The notes under the pieces are model-generated. The model was not told the DNA's origin. It searched no databases and saw nothing but the letters and a program-made list of their open reading frames with translations. This document shows, in pieces, positions 24,186-33,500 of a stretch of DNA of 59,226 nucleotides. This DNA comes from Lachnospiraceae bacterium NK3A20 (GTDB lineage Bacteria; Bacillota; Clostridia; Lachnospirales; Lachnospiraceae), in NCBI GenBank assembly GCA_900107575.1, contig FNQX01000026.1, forward strand, positions 1 through 59,226, given 5' to 3'. Every line of letters starts with the position of its first letter. Positions within the stretch are counted from its first letter, which is position 1. A program made the position numbers and the translations under genes.

Positions 24186-24680
24186 TCAGCCCGCAACTGC
24201 CGTGACGCCGGATGCGACAGCGAAGCTGATCACAGCCATGATGCAGCCTGCCAGCGCGACGCCGCCCATAACGGCAATGACGCTCTTCTTGAAATCCATG
24301 TCCAAAAATGACGCTGCCAGCGTTCCCGTCCACGCGCCGGTACCGGGAAGCGGAATGCCGACGAAGAGAAGGAGCGCCCAGTACAGGCCTCTGCCCGCCT
24401 TCTCTTTGAGCTTCTCACCGCCCTTGTGCCCCTTCAGAAGGCACCAGGAGAAGAATTTTCCAACGAATCTCTTGTCCGCGCCCCACTCGAGCACTCTTCT
24501 TGCGAAGAAGAAAATAAAAGGCACAGGGATCATGTTGCCGATCGCGATGATAATGTAGGCGAGGATCATGTTGAACGCGGGATCCTGCACATGGAATGCC
24601 TGCGCGATCGGGATGGCGCCGCGCAGCTCCACGATGGGAACCATCGAGATCACGAAGACATAGAGGTACTTTTTCAGCAT
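24186..24680 (-). CDS. small multidrug export-type membrane protein (COG2426-like)
   Basis: 164 aa with four or five hydrophobic segments. The N-terminal block ISMVPIVELRGAIPIA, the FFARR pair after helix 2, and LLLFVGIPLPGTGAWTGTL are the conserved blocks of the 'small multi-drug export' family. Transport function is only weakly documented for that family. It lies 21 bp downstream of hisC on the same strand and is probably co-transcribed. Confidence 0.85.
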   Translation of the reverse strand: MLKKYLYVFVISMVPIVELRGAIPIAQAFHVQDPAFNMILAYIIIAIGNMIPVPFIFFFARRVLEWGADKRFVGKFFSWCLLKGHKGGEKLKEKAGRGLYWALLLFVGIPLPGTGAWTGTLAASFLDMDFKKSVIAVMGGVALAGCIMAVISFAVASGVTAVAG

Positions 24681-24701
24681 AATGTTTCCTTTTCCGGTCT
24701 G

Positions 24702-25805
24702 TTATTTTCCGAGAATCTCGCGCAGAGCCCTGACAACCGCTTTCATCTGTTCGTCGGTGCCGATCGTGATGCGCAAATATTCGTTGATCCTCGGCTTGTC
24801 GAAATAGCGGACAATAATCTTCCGCTCGCGCAGCTGCTGCTGCAGCTGTTTTGCATGGACACTCGGATGCCGCACGAAGACGAAATTCGTCCGGGAGTCC
24901 GGGAAGTCGAAGCCGAGATCTCTCAGCTCTTCCTTGAACCACTCGCGCGTGCGGATGATCCTCTCCGTGATACTGTGGAAATAAGCGGCGTCCCTTGCCA
25001 CGGCAGCCCCCAGCAGGATCGCCGGCTCATTCATCGTATAGGAGTTAAATGAGAACTTGACGTCCTTCAGATACCCGATGATCTTCCTGCTGCCGATCGC
25101 AAAGCCGACACGCAGACCTGCCAGCGCGCGGGACTTGGAGAACGTCTGCACGATGAGAAGATTCTCGTATTTCTCTACAAGGGGAAGCGCCGTCTCTGCA
25201 CCAAAGTCCACATAGGCCTCATCGACGATCACAATCTTGTCCGGGTTGGCTGCCACAATTCTCTCAATGGCGCCCTGTTCCAGCTCGACGCCGGTCGGGG
25301 CGTTGGGGTTCGGGAAAATGATTCCGCAGACCTCATCCTCTCCGGTCTCTCCTCTCCCCGCGTAAGCCGCGGAGCCCGGGATGTAATTCGTGGGATCAAT
25401 CGTGAAATCATCCCGCAGCGGCACCGCCGTATAGGGGATGCGGTAGAGGTTCGCCCACACATCATAAAACGAATAGGTGATGTCAGGAAAGAGAATTTTC
25501 CTGCCGGAGGTGAAAAAGGTGAGGAAGCTCATCGAAATGACATCGTCCGAGCCGACGCCGACAAAGACTTGCTCCGGGTCGACCCTGTAATATTCCGCAA
25601 GCGCAGAGACAAGAGGCGTCGCGTCCATGTCAGGATACAGGCGCAGCCGGTCATAATTCTCACTCACCCATGCCGCAGCCACTCTCGCCGACGTTGACGG
25701 CGGATAAGGGCACTCGTTGGTGTTGAGCTTGATGACCGTCTTGTCCTTCGGCTGTTCGCCCGCAACGTACGGCTCCGTTCTTCTGACATTATCTTCCCAG
25801 GACAT
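24702..25805 (-). CDS. hisC: histidinol-phosphate aminotransferase
   Basis: 367 aa. PLP enzyme of fold type I, exchanging the amino group between glutamate and imidazole-acetol phosphate in histidine synthesis. Visible: LNTNECPYPPS, LYPDMDATPL, GVGSDDVISM, the Asp region IVDEAYVDFG, the PLP-lysine segment TFSKSRALAGLRVG, and the C-terminal arginine in NEYLRITIG. HisC-like enzymes can also act on aromatic amino acids. No other his genes are in the window. An extended -10 promoter lies about 60 bp upstream. Confidence 0.93.
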   Translation of the reverse strand: MSWEDNVRRTEPYVAGEQPKDKTVIKLNTNECPYPPSTSARVAAAWVSENYDRLRLYPDMDATPLVSALAEYYRVDPEQVFVGVGSDDVISMSFLTFFTSGRKILFPDITYSFYDVWANLYRIPYTAVPLRDDFTIDPTNYIPGSAAYAGRGETGEDEVCGIIFPNPNAPTGVELEQGAIERIVAANPDKIVIVDEAYVDFGAETALPLVEKYENLLIVQTFSKSRALAGLRVGFAIGSRKIIGYLKDVKFSFNSYTMNEPAILLGAAVARDAAYFHSITERIIRTREWFKEELRDLGFDFPDSRTNFVFVRHPSVHAKQLQQQLRERKIIVRYFDKPRINEYLRITIGTDEQMKAVVRALREILGK

Positions 25806-25865
25806 AGCCTTCCTCTTAATAACTGTTACCTATGCCACGTATTCTGTGGCGTCCCAAACTGATTT

Positions 25866-25874
25866 ATTATATCA
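25866..25874 (-). promoter_or_regulatory. extended -10 promoter for hisC
   Basis: Minus strand TGATATAAT (25866-25874), i.e. TG-n-TATAAT, within 20 bp of the preceding ABC-gene stop. A GCCAC/GTGGC hairpin follows in the leader (about 25833-25849). Confidence 0.6.
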
Positions 25875-25886
25875 CCCGCGCCCCAG

Positions 25887-26690
25887 TTACTGCAGCACCT
25901 TCGACAGGAAGTCCTGAAGGCGCGGGTTCTTCGGCTGCGCGAAGAATTCCTCTGGCGTGTTCTCCTCCTTGATGACGCCCTCGTCGATGAAGATCACCTT
26001 CGACGCAACCTGCCTTGCAAAAGCCATCTCGTGCGTCACCACGACCATCGTCATGCCCTCGTTCGCAAGCTCTGTCATGACCTGCAGTACCTCGCCAACC
26101 ATCTCGGGATCCAGCGCGGACGTCGGTTCATCGAAGAGCATGACCTCCGGATTCATCTCCAGGGAGCGCACGATCGCGATACGCTGCTGCTGGCCGCCCG
26201 AGAGGGAATGTGGATAGGCGTCCGCCTTGTCCGCCAGATTGACCCGCTGCAGCAGCTGCAATGCCTTCTCGGAGGCCTCCTCTTTGCTCATCAGCCCCAG
26301 CTTCACCGGCGCCAGCGTAATGTTGTTCAGAATCGTCAGGTTGTTGAACAGGTTGAAATGCTGGAACACCATGCCCATCCTGCGGCGGACCAGATTGATG
26401 TCCGTCTTCGGATCGTTGACCTTGGTGTCTCCCAGCCAGACCTCGCCCGACGTCGGCACCTCCAGCATGTCCAGGCAGCGCAGGAACGTGGACTTGCCGC
26501 AGCCGGACGGCCCCACCAGCACGATTTTCTGTCCCTTGTGAATCTCATAGTCGATTCCGCGCAGGACGTGATTCTCGCCGAAATCTTTTCTGAGGTCCTT
26601 CACACGAATGAGGGCCTTGCCTGTTTCCTTTTTTGCCGCGTATTCCGTTGGATTGATCAAAGTTTCCGTACTCATATCAGCGATTGTCAC
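25887..26690 (-). CDS. polar amino-acid ABC transporter ATPase
   Basis: 267 aa, GlnQ/HisP type. Walker [11 protein letters not shown] loop HFNLFNNLT, signature LSGGQQQR, Walker [14 protein letters not shown] loop [12 protein letters not shown] at 26690 is used because it overlaps the permease stop by 14 bp; an ATG five codons later is possible. A charged N-terminal extension of about 25 residues precedes the ABC core. It energises import with the permease and binding protein encoded upstream in the same operon. Confidence 0.95.
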   Translation of the reverse strand: MTIADMSTETLINPTEYAAKKETGKALIRVKDLRKDFGENHVLRGIDYEIHKGQKIVLVGPSGCGKSTFLRCLDMLEVPTSGEVWLGDTKVNDPKTDINLVRRRMGMVFQHFNLFNNLTILNNITLAPVKLGLMSKEEASEKALQLLQRVNLADKADAYPHSLSGGQQQRIAIVRSLEMNPEVMLFDEPTSALDPEMVGEVLQVMTELANEGMTMVVVTHEMAFARQVASKVIFIDEGVIKEENTPEEFFAQPKNPRLQDFLSKVLQ

Positions 26691-27369
26691 TTTCTCTTAA
26701 TCTCTTCTCTACCTTGCCGAAAACAACAGACAGCGTCTTTACCACGATGAAATACATCACGGCTGCGCCCAACAGAGGCATCATCGGCTGATACGTCTTG
26801 CTGGACACCAGATCCGCGGCGTGCGTCAGGTCGACGAGACCGACGGCGCTCGCGATGGACGTCTCCTTGAGGAGGGTGATGAACTCATTAAGGAGCGATG
26901 GGAAACAGTTCTTGAAGGCCTGCGGCAGGATGACATTCATCATGGTCTGAATGCGCGAGAGTCCGAGCGATCTGCCCGCTTCCATCTGGCCCGCATCGAC
27001 GGACTGAATGCCGCCGCGAATGATCTCGGCCACGTATGCACCGGAGTTGATACCGAAGGCAAGGCTCGCCACCAGGATCTTGTTCTTCGAGCTGACCATG
27101 ATAACATTCCACATGATCATCAGCTGGATCAGCGTAGGCGTGCCACGGATGATGTCAATGTAAATAAAGGCGATCCTGGACGCGATGGTACGCTTGCCCG
27201 TCCTCCCCCGCTGCATGTTGAGAAGGCACGCGATGGTGCCGAGCAAAAGTCCCAAAAGAGCCGCGAAGATCGTGACCTCGATCGTGATGCCCAGGCCCTT
27301 AACGTAGAGTTGCCAGCGGCCGTCCTTGATAAATGCCTTGAAAAACTGATTTGCGATATCCATATCCAT
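26677..27369 (-). CDS. polar amino-acid ABC transporter permease
   Basis: 230 aa, HisM/GlnP family. Five membrane helices and the EAA loop [22 protein letters not shown] that docks to the ATPase. The N-terminal [16 protein letters not shown] motif is typical. One permease gene only, so a homodimer is expected. A terminator-like hairpin lies between it and the binding-protein gene, lowering its expression relative to the receptor. Confidence 0.95.
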   Translation of the reverse strand: MDMDIANQFFKAFIKDGRWQLYVKGLGITIEVTIFAALLGLLLGTIACLLNMQRGRTGKRTIASRIAFIYIDIIRGTPTLIQLMIMWNVIMVSSKNKILVASLAFGINSGAYVAEIIRGGIQSVDAGQMEAGRSLGLSRIQTMMNVILPQAFKNCFPSLLNEFITLLKETSIASAVGLVDLTHAADLVSSKTYQPMMPLLGAAVMYFIVVKTLSVVFGKVEKRLRESDNR

Positions 27370-27384
27370 CCTCTGCTAACGCGG

Positions 27385-27437
27385 AAAAAGGGATGGCCTC
27401 CGCAAAGAGGCACAGCGCCCCTTTGCACGTCCATCCC
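27385..27437 (-). terminator. intercistronic attenuating terminator
   Basis: Minus strand: GGGATGG pairs with CCATCCC around an inner GCAAAG/CTTTGC stem, followed by TTTTTCC. Its placement between the binding-protein and permease genes fits partial termination. Confidence 0.75.
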
Positions 27438-27464
27438 GGGTTTTACTATGTACGAGACCGCGCC

Positions 27465-28403
27465 TTACTCTGCTTCGTAGTTGTTGATCCACTGCTCTAC
27501 GAGAGCATCGTAGGTTCCGTCATCCTTCATGGCCTTGAGTGTGCTGTTGATGGCGTCGCCAAGCTCTGCGTCATCCTTCGGCATCGCGATACCGTACTGT
27601 TCCACATCGAAGCCCATTGTCTCTCCGTCAACGATCTTGAGCGCGTCCGGATACTGGGAGAGGAAAGCCTTGGCGGGAACCGCATCGATGATCACGGCGT
27701 CATTCTTGCCGTTCACGAGGTCGAGAACCGCCTGGTTGAAGCTCTTCACGGAAACGATTTCCCCGATGCCTTCTACGCCCTCGGCAACCATCTCACCAGT
27801 CGTGCCTGCCTGGACGCCGACCGTCAGACCTGCGAGATCTTCCTTGGAGGCCGCCGCAGAATCCGCGGGCAGCAGCACAGACTGTGTCGCGTCGTAATAG
27901 GGGTCGGAGAAGTTGACCGCTTCCTTTCTCTCATCCGTGATCGTCATGCCGGTCGCGGCTACGTCAATCTTGTTGCCGATTGCGCCGACGATACCATCGA
28001 AGTCCATGTCTTCGATCTCCACCGTAAGGCCGAGACGGGAACCGATCTCCTGCATCATCGCTACATCGAAGCCGGTCGGATTGCCGTCATCACCAACATA
28101 CTCGAACGGAGGGAAGGTTGCGTTGAGGCCGACCGTCAGAACGCCGTCGCCCGCATAAGGGTCCGCGGAAAGATCAAAGGTGGGCGCCGCAGCGTCCGCA
28201 TCAGCTGTTGTCACTGCAGCTGCCGCTGTAGTATCTGCCGCTGCCGTTGTCTCATCGGCGCTGGTCTCTGCGGCTGTTGCCGCAGCCACAGCCGCGGTTG
28301 CCGCGGCGCTGTTTTCTGCCGGTGCCTCGGATGACTCCCCGCACGCCGCCAGAGACACTGCCATCATACCTGCCAGTAATACTGCTGAATTCTTCTTCAT
28401 CAT
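27465..28403 (-). CDS. polar amino-acid-binding lipoprotein
   Basis: 312 aa from ATG 28403 with RBS GAGGAG. Lipoprotein signal ending SLAACG, a roughly 50-residue Ala/Thr/Asp linker, then a family 3 solute-binding domain: LTVGLNATFPPFEYVGDDGNPTGFD is split by the usual PPFEY ligand motif, followed by GFDVAMMQEIG, DGIVGAIGNKIDVAATGMTIT and VGVQAGTTGE. It delivers a polar amino acid to the permease/ATPase pair downstream. The linker resembles that of DctP at 5.8 kb. Confidence 0.94.
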   Translation of the reverse strand: MMKKNSAVLLAGMMAVSLAACGESSEAPAENSAAATAAVAAATAAETSADETTAAADTTAAAAVTTADADAAAPTFDLSADPYAGDGVLTVGLNATFPPFEYVGDDGNPTGFDVAMMQEIGSRLGLTVEIEDMDFDGIVGAIGNKIDVAATGMTITDERKEAVNFSDPYYDATQSVLLPADSAAASKEDLAGLTVGVQAGTTGEMVAEGVEGIGEIVSVKSFNQAVLDLVNGKNDAVIIDAVPAKAFLSQYPDALKIVDGETMGFDVEQYGIAMPKDDAELGDAINSTLKAMKDDGTYDALVEQWINNYEAE

Positions 28404-28500
28404 ATCTGCTCCTCGCTTTTTCACTCCCTGCAGGATCGCAACGATTAAGGAATTGATTCCTGCGGTTCTGCTGAATATCTTTCGTAGCCTGATGTATCCT

Positions 28501-28529
28501 AGTCTATTCACTTAGCTTCAGGGAATCAA
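28501..28529 (-). promoter_or_regulatory. promoter of the amino-acid ABC operon
   Basis: Minus strand -35 TTGATT (28524-28529), 17-bp spacer, -10 TAGACT (28501-28506), about 98 bp before the start codon. An A+T-rich stretch with repeated GCATAT words (28555-28640) lies just upstream and may act as an UP element or regulator site. Confidence 0.6.
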
Positions 28530-28705
28530 GAGACAAAGCGACAAATTGTATTCATTATATTTGCATATAATGCAGCATTATGTTCATATTATGCATGATA
28601 TTGTGTATATTATTCCGAATTTGCATATTCGCATATAAGGTCAGCTAATCTGTTCCATACAGACCGAAGCACTTGCTGCAAAGGTCGTGCCAATGTATAG
28701 ATTTA

Positions 28706-28770
28706 GCAGGCATGGCCGCAATTCCGTTTTGCGGAATACTTGCGCAGCAAAATCTGCATGTGCGGCCTGC
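28706..28770. other. multibranch palindromic structure
   Basis: Outer stem GCAGG/CCTGC plus CCGCA/TGCGG (5-nt bulge) encloses two hairpins: ATTCCG/CGGAAT (28721-28737) and GCAG/CTGC (28744-28757). It could fold as RNA from either strand. It lies between the A+T-rich upstream region of the ABC operon and the EFR1-type gene end. Confidence 0.5.
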
Positions 28771-28774
28771 GTAC

Positions 28775-28809
28775 GTAACAGTTCAGGAGCTATGATTCTG
28801 AATTGTTAC
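28775..28809 (-). terminator. hairpin overlapping the stop of the EFR1-type gene
   Basis: GTAACAGTTCAG (28775-28786) and CTGAATTGTTAC (28798-28809) pair along 12 bp with one G-U. There is no T tract. It includes the last codons of the gene. Confidence 0.5.
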
Positions 28810-29587
28810 GATCCGGCTTCGTGTACGGGTTATAGAACTGCCCGTGCTGATAGGATTTTTCGCTCTTGCCAAAACGGATCGCGTGAACAGGACAGCGGTG
28901 CAGGCAGCCAAGGCAGAGCGTACATTTCTCCTTCGTCCAGGTGGGCCTGTTGTTTTCAACCCGAATCGCGTTGCAGGGGCACTGGCGCTCGCAGAGACCG
29001 CAGCCTGTGCAGGCATCCGCCACAGAGAAATGCTTCGTCTTCCGCACGGGTTCATAAATGAGCTGCGCCGCAGGCCAGAGAAGTGCCCAGGCGCCACGGT
29101 AGAAATTGTGTTCACCGGCCTCGTGCCGTGCGATTGCATCCACCGCCTGCTCCAGCTCCGGGATCGCTGCGTCTGTTTTCTCCCGGTTCACCTTCTCATC
29201 GGAGCAGTCGAACCACGGCGTCCAGTTATCCACCATACGGACGGCGTAGGTTGCGGATAGCTCCAGACCGAAATTGCGCGAGAGGGCCGACATCATCATG
29301 CTGTTCGCGCCGCCCGTCACTGTCCCGAAGGTCACAAGGTGATAGACATAGTGCTCCATGCCGTGGCCCTGTATCTGGACCGTGTTCAGAAATTCGCCGA
29401 CGATGTCGGGAATTCCCCAAAAATAGACCGGCGTCACGAAGCCGACGTCCTCTCCCTCCACGATCTCATAGGAGAGATGTCCGTTCTTCATCGCCTCGCC
29501 GATGGATACCAGCGTGTCGCCGTTTCGCTTTGCGATCGTCTCCGCTGCGAACCTGGAATTCCCCGTTGCCGAGAAATAGAAAATCAT
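28790..29587 (-). CDS. EFR1-type flavodoxin/ferredoxin fusion
   Basis: 265 aa. The N-terminal flavodoxin-like domain opens with YFSATGNSRFAAE, the phosphate-binding loop for FMN. A middle region of unknown role follows. The C-terminus holds two [4Fe-4S] motifs: CTGCGLCERQCPCNAI and CTLCLGCLHRCPVHAI. The EFR1 family ('EFR1 family ferrodoxin') is common in gut anaerobes and presumably carries low-potential electrons; partners are unknown. A basic tail follows the clusters. Monocistronic. Confidence 0.92.
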   Translation of the reverse strand: MIFYFSATGNSRFAAETIAKRNGDTLVSIGEAMKNGHLSYEIVEGEDVGFVTPVYFWGIPDIVGEFLNTVQIQGHGMEHYVYHLVTFGTVTGGANSMMMSALSRNFGLELSATYAVRMVDNWTPWFDCSDEKVNREKTDAAIPELEQAVDAIARHEAGEHNFYRGAWALLWPAAQLIYEPVRKTKHFSVADACTGCGLCERQCPCNAIRVENNRPTWTKEKCTLCLGCLHRCPVHAIRFGKSEKSYQHGQFYNPYTKPDRNNSES

Positions 29588-29692
29588 ACTGCTGCTCCTT
29601 CATGCGTACATAGCAGTTCAAAGCCAATGTAGGTACTTCGGAATACTCTTAATATGTCAGAGTCATTATAACTGTTCTCCGATCAATCGCGC

Positions 29693-29739
29693 AAAAATCC
29701 GGAAGGAATCGGTTCGTACATACCGATCCTTCCGGATTC
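29693..29739 (-). terminator. terminator of the glutathione peroxidase gene
   Basis: Minus strand: AATCCGGAAGGATCGG pairs with CCGATTCCTTCCGGATT (one bulge), running into TTTTT. It lies about 60 bp after the stop. Confidence 0.9.
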
Positions 29740-29798
29740 TACTATGGAAAAAACTATGGAGGGTTAGGGAGGAAAACGAAACTATTGGTGATACTAAA

Positions 29799-30380
29799 TT
29801 ACAGGAGAGATGCAACGCACTCTTCTACGACCTTCATGTCAGCCGTAGGCTCGAAACGCTTTACAACGTTGCCCTGTCTGTCCACGACGAACTTCGTGAA
29901 GTTCCACTTAATGTCCGCGTTGTTCTTGAAATCAGGATCAATCTTCTTCAGCATGGTGTTCATCATGCCGCACGTTGCCTTTGCCTTGATGCCTTTGGCG
30001 TCACGCTCGAAGCCCTCAAAGCCCTGCTGGCTCTTCAGGAAGGTGTACAGAGGCTCTTCTGCCTCGCCCTGATCCGGCTTGTTGTTGACGTTGGTCTTGT
30101 GCATCTGAGGGAACTGCGTGTTGTACTTGAGTGTACAGAACTCGTGAATATCCTCGTCAGAGCCGGGTGTCTGTCCCGCGAACTGATTGCAGGGAATGTC
30201 CAGGATCTCAAGTCCCTGATCATGATATTTCTCATACATCTCCTCCATGGGAGCGTAATGAGGGGTGAATCCACAGCCAGTCGCTGTGTTGACAACGAGA
30301 ACGACCTTGCCCTCGAAATCCTTCATGGAAACGTCGTTGCCCTTAGTGTCTTTTACAGAATAATCATAGAAGCTTGCCAT
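29799..30380 (-). CDS. glutathione peroxidase-family thiol peroxidase
   Basis: 193 aa from ATG 30380 (GGAGGAACAAG upstream); the longer frame to 30521 is not family-like. Catalytic Cys36 lies in NTATGCGFTP, a variant of the usual NVASxCGxT loop. The Gln in PCNQFAGQTPG and the Trp-Asn pair in IKWNFTKFVVD complete the tetrad. Non-selenium (Cys) form; in anaerobes such enzymes use thioredoxin and remove peroxides. GCGFTPH instead of KCGFTPQ is common in Clostridia. Confidence 0.93.
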   Translation of the reverse strand: MASFYDYSVKDTKGNDVSMKDFEGKVVLVVNTATGCGFTPHYAPMEEMYEKYHDQGLEILDIPCNQFAGQTPGSDEDIHEFCTLKYNTQFPQMHKTNVNNKPDQGEAEEPLYTFLKSQQGFEGFERDAKGIKAKATCGMMNTMLKKIDPDFKNNADIKWNFTKFVVDRQGNVVKRFEPTADMKVVEECVASLL

Positions 30381-30521
30381 CTTGTTCCTCCTTGCGTGAG
30401 AACTGTGTGAGTGATGAACCTCGTGCTCTTTAACGCCTGAAGCAGGTTGCATCCTGCTCTGTCGATCGCTGTATTTCGTATCTGTAGATAATATATTGTG
30501 TACAATTAAATTTGTCAACAC

Positions 30522-33500
30522 CTAAATCAAAATTTCTTTTTGCAGTCGGAAGGAGTAAATGATCTTCTCCTCCACGGGAAGTCCCAGGATGCTCTCGAGC
30601 GCCTCGGCGTAGTAGTCGAGCTGGATGCGGTAGCGCGCGATGAGCTCTTCCGGCGCATTCACATAGTCTGTCTTGTAGTCGACGACGACGATGTGCCTGC
30701 TCCCGTCGCTGTCCTCCTCGATGAAAAAAGCGTCGATGATACCCTGGATCAGGATGGTCTCGTCGTGGGAGAATTCCGGGTTCAGCCGGTCCGCCGCGAT
30801 GCCGTAGACGAATGGCTGCTCTCTCTTCAGAAGTCCCCTGTTGTCCGCCGCCGCCATCCTCGCCGCGATGCCGGATCGCAGAAATGGCTGGAAAACAGCA
30901 GGCGTCAGCACGCTCACGTACTCCCCTGGGACAGTTCCTGCCGCAAGGAGCGATGCCGCCCAGCCGCGGATCTCCTCCGCCGTTACCGCCTGCGGCTCTC
31001 TCCACTTCCTGTAGTCGATGAGCTCGCAGCCGCGGTGAATCGCCATGCCCCGCGCCGCACCAGTCAACTTCTCAGGTTGCTTCCCGATCGCATTTGCATT
31101 TACACTGGTCGCAGTTTGTGGCTTCACTTCTCCACTGAAGTTTTGTATCGCAGCCACAACATCTGCATTTTGTGTTCTGCTCCTCTCGTCTTGCTTCTCC
31201 GGCTCGTTTGTCCTCGTCCCCCCGGCAGAACGCAGGAACTGCGGGAGCGTCTCTTCCGGCGCTCTGGAGAACAGCTCTTTCGCTCCTTCGCCTGCTGCCT
31301 CCTGTTCGCTCTCATCCTCAAGGGAAGCGTGTTTCAGCTCCGAAACCGTGGTCTTGGTATAGAGGTTTGCAAGGTCTTCATGCGGATAGCGGTAGGAGAA
31401 GCGCTCCGCAAGCTCTGCCGCAAGCGAAGGCTCCGGGAGCTTGCCCGTCCCGCCTTCCGCGGTGAGCCGCAGCAGCTCCCGCCTCGTCCGGATACTCGCG
31501 TTGTCCACGAGGGAGGCGAGGGTCATATCCGAAACGCTGATCGTCGTGCTGTCGATGGAAGGCTGTGTCCCTTCCTCCTGCATCGCCAGAATGCTCTGGA
31601 GAATGAGGTCCATGTAGGAGCCGGCGCGCTCGATCACGGTCGCCGGAAGGTGCGGGGTCGCATCCTGCAGCGCGGCCTCACGAACCTCCTCTAGCGCCTG
31701 CTGTTTTCTCTCAACATCCTTCAACGTGCCCACGAGATAGAGCTTCTCCTTCGCGCGCGTCATCGCAACATAGAGGACGCGCAGCTCTTCGCCAAGGCTC
31801 TCCCGGCGGATCCGTGCTGCCACCATGAATTTGCGCAGGGTCGGCAGGCGCCGCCGCAGCGCGAGGTCGATATAGTCGACGCCAAAGCCCAGATCCGTAT
31901 CGGTGATGAGTGTTCCGGAAGTGTCCTTCCCCTTGAACGCGAAGGCAGACGAGAGTCCCGCGACGAAACAGATCGGGAATTCCAGGCCTTTGCTCTTATG
32001 TATCGTCATGACGCGCACGACGTCTGCTTTCTCATCGAGCACATTCGCCTCGCCGTAATCAACCTCGAACTGGTGCATCTGGTCGATGTAGCGGAGAAAC
32101 CGGAAGAGTCCGGTATATTCCGTCTTCGCAAAGGCCGCCGCCTTGACGAGCAGAGCCCGCACATTCGCCTGCCGCTGCTCCCCCGAGGGGAGTGCTCTTA
32201 CGTGGTCGAGATAGCCGGTGTCACTGATGAGGTGCTGCAACAGCTCCGTGATCGGCATGATCGTCACGCGCTCCCGCCATGTATTCAGTTCTGCGAGGAA
32301 AGCCCTGCACTTCTCTCTAAGGGGCTCCGGTATCGTGAACCTGCCGGGCTCTGTCACAACGGCGGTCAGCGCATCATAGAGTGGAACGCTCTGATCTTCG
32401 GGATAGCTTCGGATCTGCGCGATCTCATCCTCTGTGAAGCCGCCGAAATATCCGTGCAGCGCGCCGTAGAGCGGGATGTCCTGCCTGGGATTATCAATGA
32501 CGCGCAGGTACTGCAGCACCTCGCGCACCTCCTCCGCAGCGAAATATCCCGTCTTGTTGTCGACGTAGAGTGGAATACTCTCCCGCTCGAAGATCTCCCG
32601 GAAGGCATCGTTCCACGAGGAAGCCGAACGCAGCAGGATCACGATGTCGCTGTAGCGCGCGGGGCGCAGCTCCTTCGTCTCCTTGTCGGTCACAGGCACT
32701 GAGCCGTCGGTGACAATCTCGCGTATCTTCTGCGCGATGGCGAGCGCCTCCTTCTGATGCGCCGCAAGAGCCGCAATCTCGTTCTCTTCGTCCGCAGCGT
32801 CGTCTCCATTCCTGTGATCTGCTGCGGCTGCACTCCCGGCATCTTTCCTGTCGGCATCCTTCCTTCCGGCATTCGACACCGCACCCTTGCTCTCTCCGCT
32901 CACTTCGCTGTGCCCGGCGGGCTGGCCTGCGGATTCCGCCACCTCCCCGGCGCCGTTCTCTCCAACCTCCGTATCGCGCTCATCTCCCGTCACGATGAGC
33001 AGCTCTGTCCGGAACGGGTCCTGCCCCGGTGCTTCCGGGTACACAGCGCCCGGCTTTAAGGAAACGGCATCGTCGTAGGAGACGCCGCCGATCTCGCGCC
33101 GCATGATCTTCAGGAACACGTCGTTGACCGCGTTCAGTACCTCGCGCCTCGAACGGAAGTTCTGGTCGAGATCGATCCTCTCGGTCTGTGCATCGCCCTC
33201 TTTGTAGGTATCGAACTTGTCTACGAAAATATCAGGCCTTGCGTTACGGAAGCGGTAGATGCTCTGTTTCACATCGCCCACCATGAACCGGGCATAGCGC
33301 CCTTTCGACTCTCCCGCGATCGTCGAAAGGAGAAGCTCCTGCACCTCGTTGCTGTCCTGATACTCGTCGATGAGGATCTCGTCGAAATAGCTCTGGTACG
33401 CCTTCGCGGCTTTCCGGGGAACCAGCGCGCCGTCCGTCCTCTTCTCCAGTAGAATTTGCAGCGCGAATCGCTCAAGGTCCGAGAAGTCGATGACATTCCT

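Noticed and set aside
24061-24333. N-terminal extension of the methyltransferase
   Set aside because: The added 91 residues read through the exporter terminator and part of that gene antisense-frame; the protein family begins at MEEYTGFAKIYDE.
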